DNA from: Prevotella sp.
Lineage (GTDB): Bacteria > Bacteroidota > Bacteroidia > Bacteroidales > Dysgonomonadaceae
Assembly (NCBI GenBank): GCA_031263965.1
Contig: JAISES010000517.1
Location: forward strand, 1 to 5,900
DNA length: 5,900 nucleotides
Direction of reading: 5' to 3'
In this document: in pieces, positions 5,042-5,900 of the stretch
How the letters are laid out: each line of letters begins with the position of its first letter
How positions within the stretch are numbered: position 1 is the first letter of the stretch
The notes under the pieces: generated by a model
Seen by the model: only the letters and a program-made list of their open reading frames with translations
Databases searched by the model: none
Told to the model about the DNA's origin: nothing
Position numbers and translations under genes: made by a program

Positions 5042-5900
5042 TTAGTTTAGATTAAATTTATATGTGATTGTTCCTTTCTGGTTTGTTACCGAAGACACTT
5101 CGTTAAATTTGGTACGCTTCGCCGCACGGATGGCTTCATTGCGCAGATTGGCATTCGGGGTGTTTGTTCCCTTTCCTATGGTGGCTTCTACCACATCGCC
5201 TTTTGCATTAACGAGGATATCGACTACTACCGTTCCGTAATCGTTTTCGGAATAAGTTGGCTTAGCCAGTCCGCCACTGCCCAAACTGCGTCCGCCAAGG
5301 GCAAAAGACCCCCAGCCTCCGATTCCGCTTGTGGCTCCATAGCTGGCGTTTCCGGTAGGCACACCCTGTGTGCCTGTTCCCTGTGTATTACCACGGCTAC
5401 CACTACCTGTACCGTTGCCAAACAGTCCGGACATCTGGTTGTTTATCTGTCCTTTCTTGGCGACTTCCTGTTGCGCTATGCGATCGGCTTCGGCTTTTTT
5501 GAGGCGTTCTGCTGCCTCCTGCTGTTTTTTTTCTTCGGCTTTTTTCTTCGCTTCCTTGATGGCTACTGTTTCTTCGAAATCCTGAGTAACGGGAGCTTTC
5601 TCCGCATTGGATACTGCGGGCTTTGTGTTTTTGGTGGTGTTTTCGACCATCGGAACAGGGTCTTCGACTACATTAGGCGAAGTAGCTTCGTTAGCCCCTG
5701 CATCGCCATTACCCCTGCCAAATGGTTCGTCATCGCCAAAGGCATCGGGTACATTACCAAACATTACGGGGATGCCTTCTAATTCTTCGGACTGACGTGT
5801 GATTGGGGTCAGGTCGAGAGTATAAAAAAGAAGGGCCAAAATAATCAGTAGATGGAAACCTACGGTAACCCCTAAACTTATTGCTTTGTCTTTTTGCTCT
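5042..5900 (-). CDS. TonB/TolA-like energy transducer, 5' end outside window
   Basis: Periplasm-spanning protein anchored in the inner membrane, expected to pass proton-motive-force energy from an ExbB/ExbD (or TolQ/TolR) motor to outer-membrane partners. The frame is open to the right edge of the window, giving 285 visible residues without the true start. A TTG at 5839-5837 might be taken as a start, but the 20 codons before it encode EQKDKAISLGVTVGFHLLII, the normal cytoplasmic lead-in and first half of the membrane anchor. Visible residues: membrane helix about 9-28; acidic/Pro/Asn linker 30-105; a Lys/Glu/Ala-rich, probably helical, TolA-like stretch about 108-150; a Gly/Ser/Thr-rich stretch about 158-212; and a TonB C-terminal domain about 215-285 (YGTVVVDILVNAKGDVVEA and a GTITYKFNLN end). 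The helical stretch recalls TolA and the C-terminal domain recalls TonB, so no gene symbol is given. It is followed closely by the DJ-1-family gene. Confidence 0.9.
   Translation of the reverse strand, partial: EQKDKAISLGVTVGFHLLIILALLFYTLDLTPITRQSEELEGIPVMFGNVPDAFGDDEPFGRGNGDAGANEATSPNVVEDPVPMVENTTKNTKPAVSNAEKAPVTQDFEETVAIKEAKKKAEEKKQQEAAERLKKAEADRIAQQEVAKKGQINNQMSGLFGNGTGSGSRGNTQGTGTQGVPTGNASYGATSGIGGWGSFALGGRSLGSGGLAKPTYSENDYGTVVVDILVNAKGDVVEATIGKGTNTPNANLRNEAIRAAKRTKFNEVSSVTNQKGTITYKFNLN

Noticed and set aside
5370..5795. Several plus-strand open frames rich in Ser, Phe and Cys opposite the TonB-like gene
   Set aside because: They are antisense shadows of the Lys/Glu/Ala-rich and Gly-rich regions of that gene.

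Overview
The window looks like chromosomal DNA of a member of the Bacteroidales (Bacteroidota). Evidence: a lipoprotein with an acidic export-type sequence right after its lipobox cysteine; promoter-like TAnnTTTG -7 boxes instead of TATAAT; weak or absent Shine-Dalgarno sequences; a eukaryote-type hexokinase of the kind found in Bacteroides; and a TonB/TolA-like protein with a glycine-rich linker. The genus cannot be fixed from the sequence; Dysgonomonas, Parabacteroides or a close relative is a guess.

Layout from left to right. Bases 1-133 are the end of an insertion sequence: the first 26 codons of a minus-strand transposase resembling the ISAs1 family (start codon at 79), ending at a candidate terminal repeat that begins CAGGGCAACC. 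Next, on +, is a lipoprotein gene of unknown function (218-1075) with its own candidate promoter. The 221-base gap after it holds a small MITE-like or palindromic element (1107-1183). Then come a hexokinase gene (1297-2574), an intrinsic terminator (2594-2620), and mazG (2704-3489). The minus strand carries a DedA-family membrane protein gene (3612-4280), a DJ-1/PfpI-family gene (4493-5035), and a TonB-family energy transducer gene that runs off the right edge (5042-5900).

How the genes relate. The TonB-like and DJ-1 genes are 6 bases apart on the same strand and are probably co-transcribed; the upstream partners (ExbB/TolQ and ExbD/TolR types would be expected) lie outside the window. Hexokinase (sugar phosphorylation), MazG (NTP clean-up) and DedA (lipid carrier or membrane homeostasis) look like separate housekeeping units with no shared pathway.

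The most interesting structure is non-coding. Two copies of a palindromic repeat with GTCATTGCGAG arms and an internal GAAGCAATC segment sit in opposite orientation on either side of the DedA gene (3508-3588 and 4340-4430). Each contains a short variable hairpin whose bases differ between copies in a pair-preserving way. I found no defence system, CRISPR array, tRNA or rRNA, and no clear previously undescribed multi-gene system.
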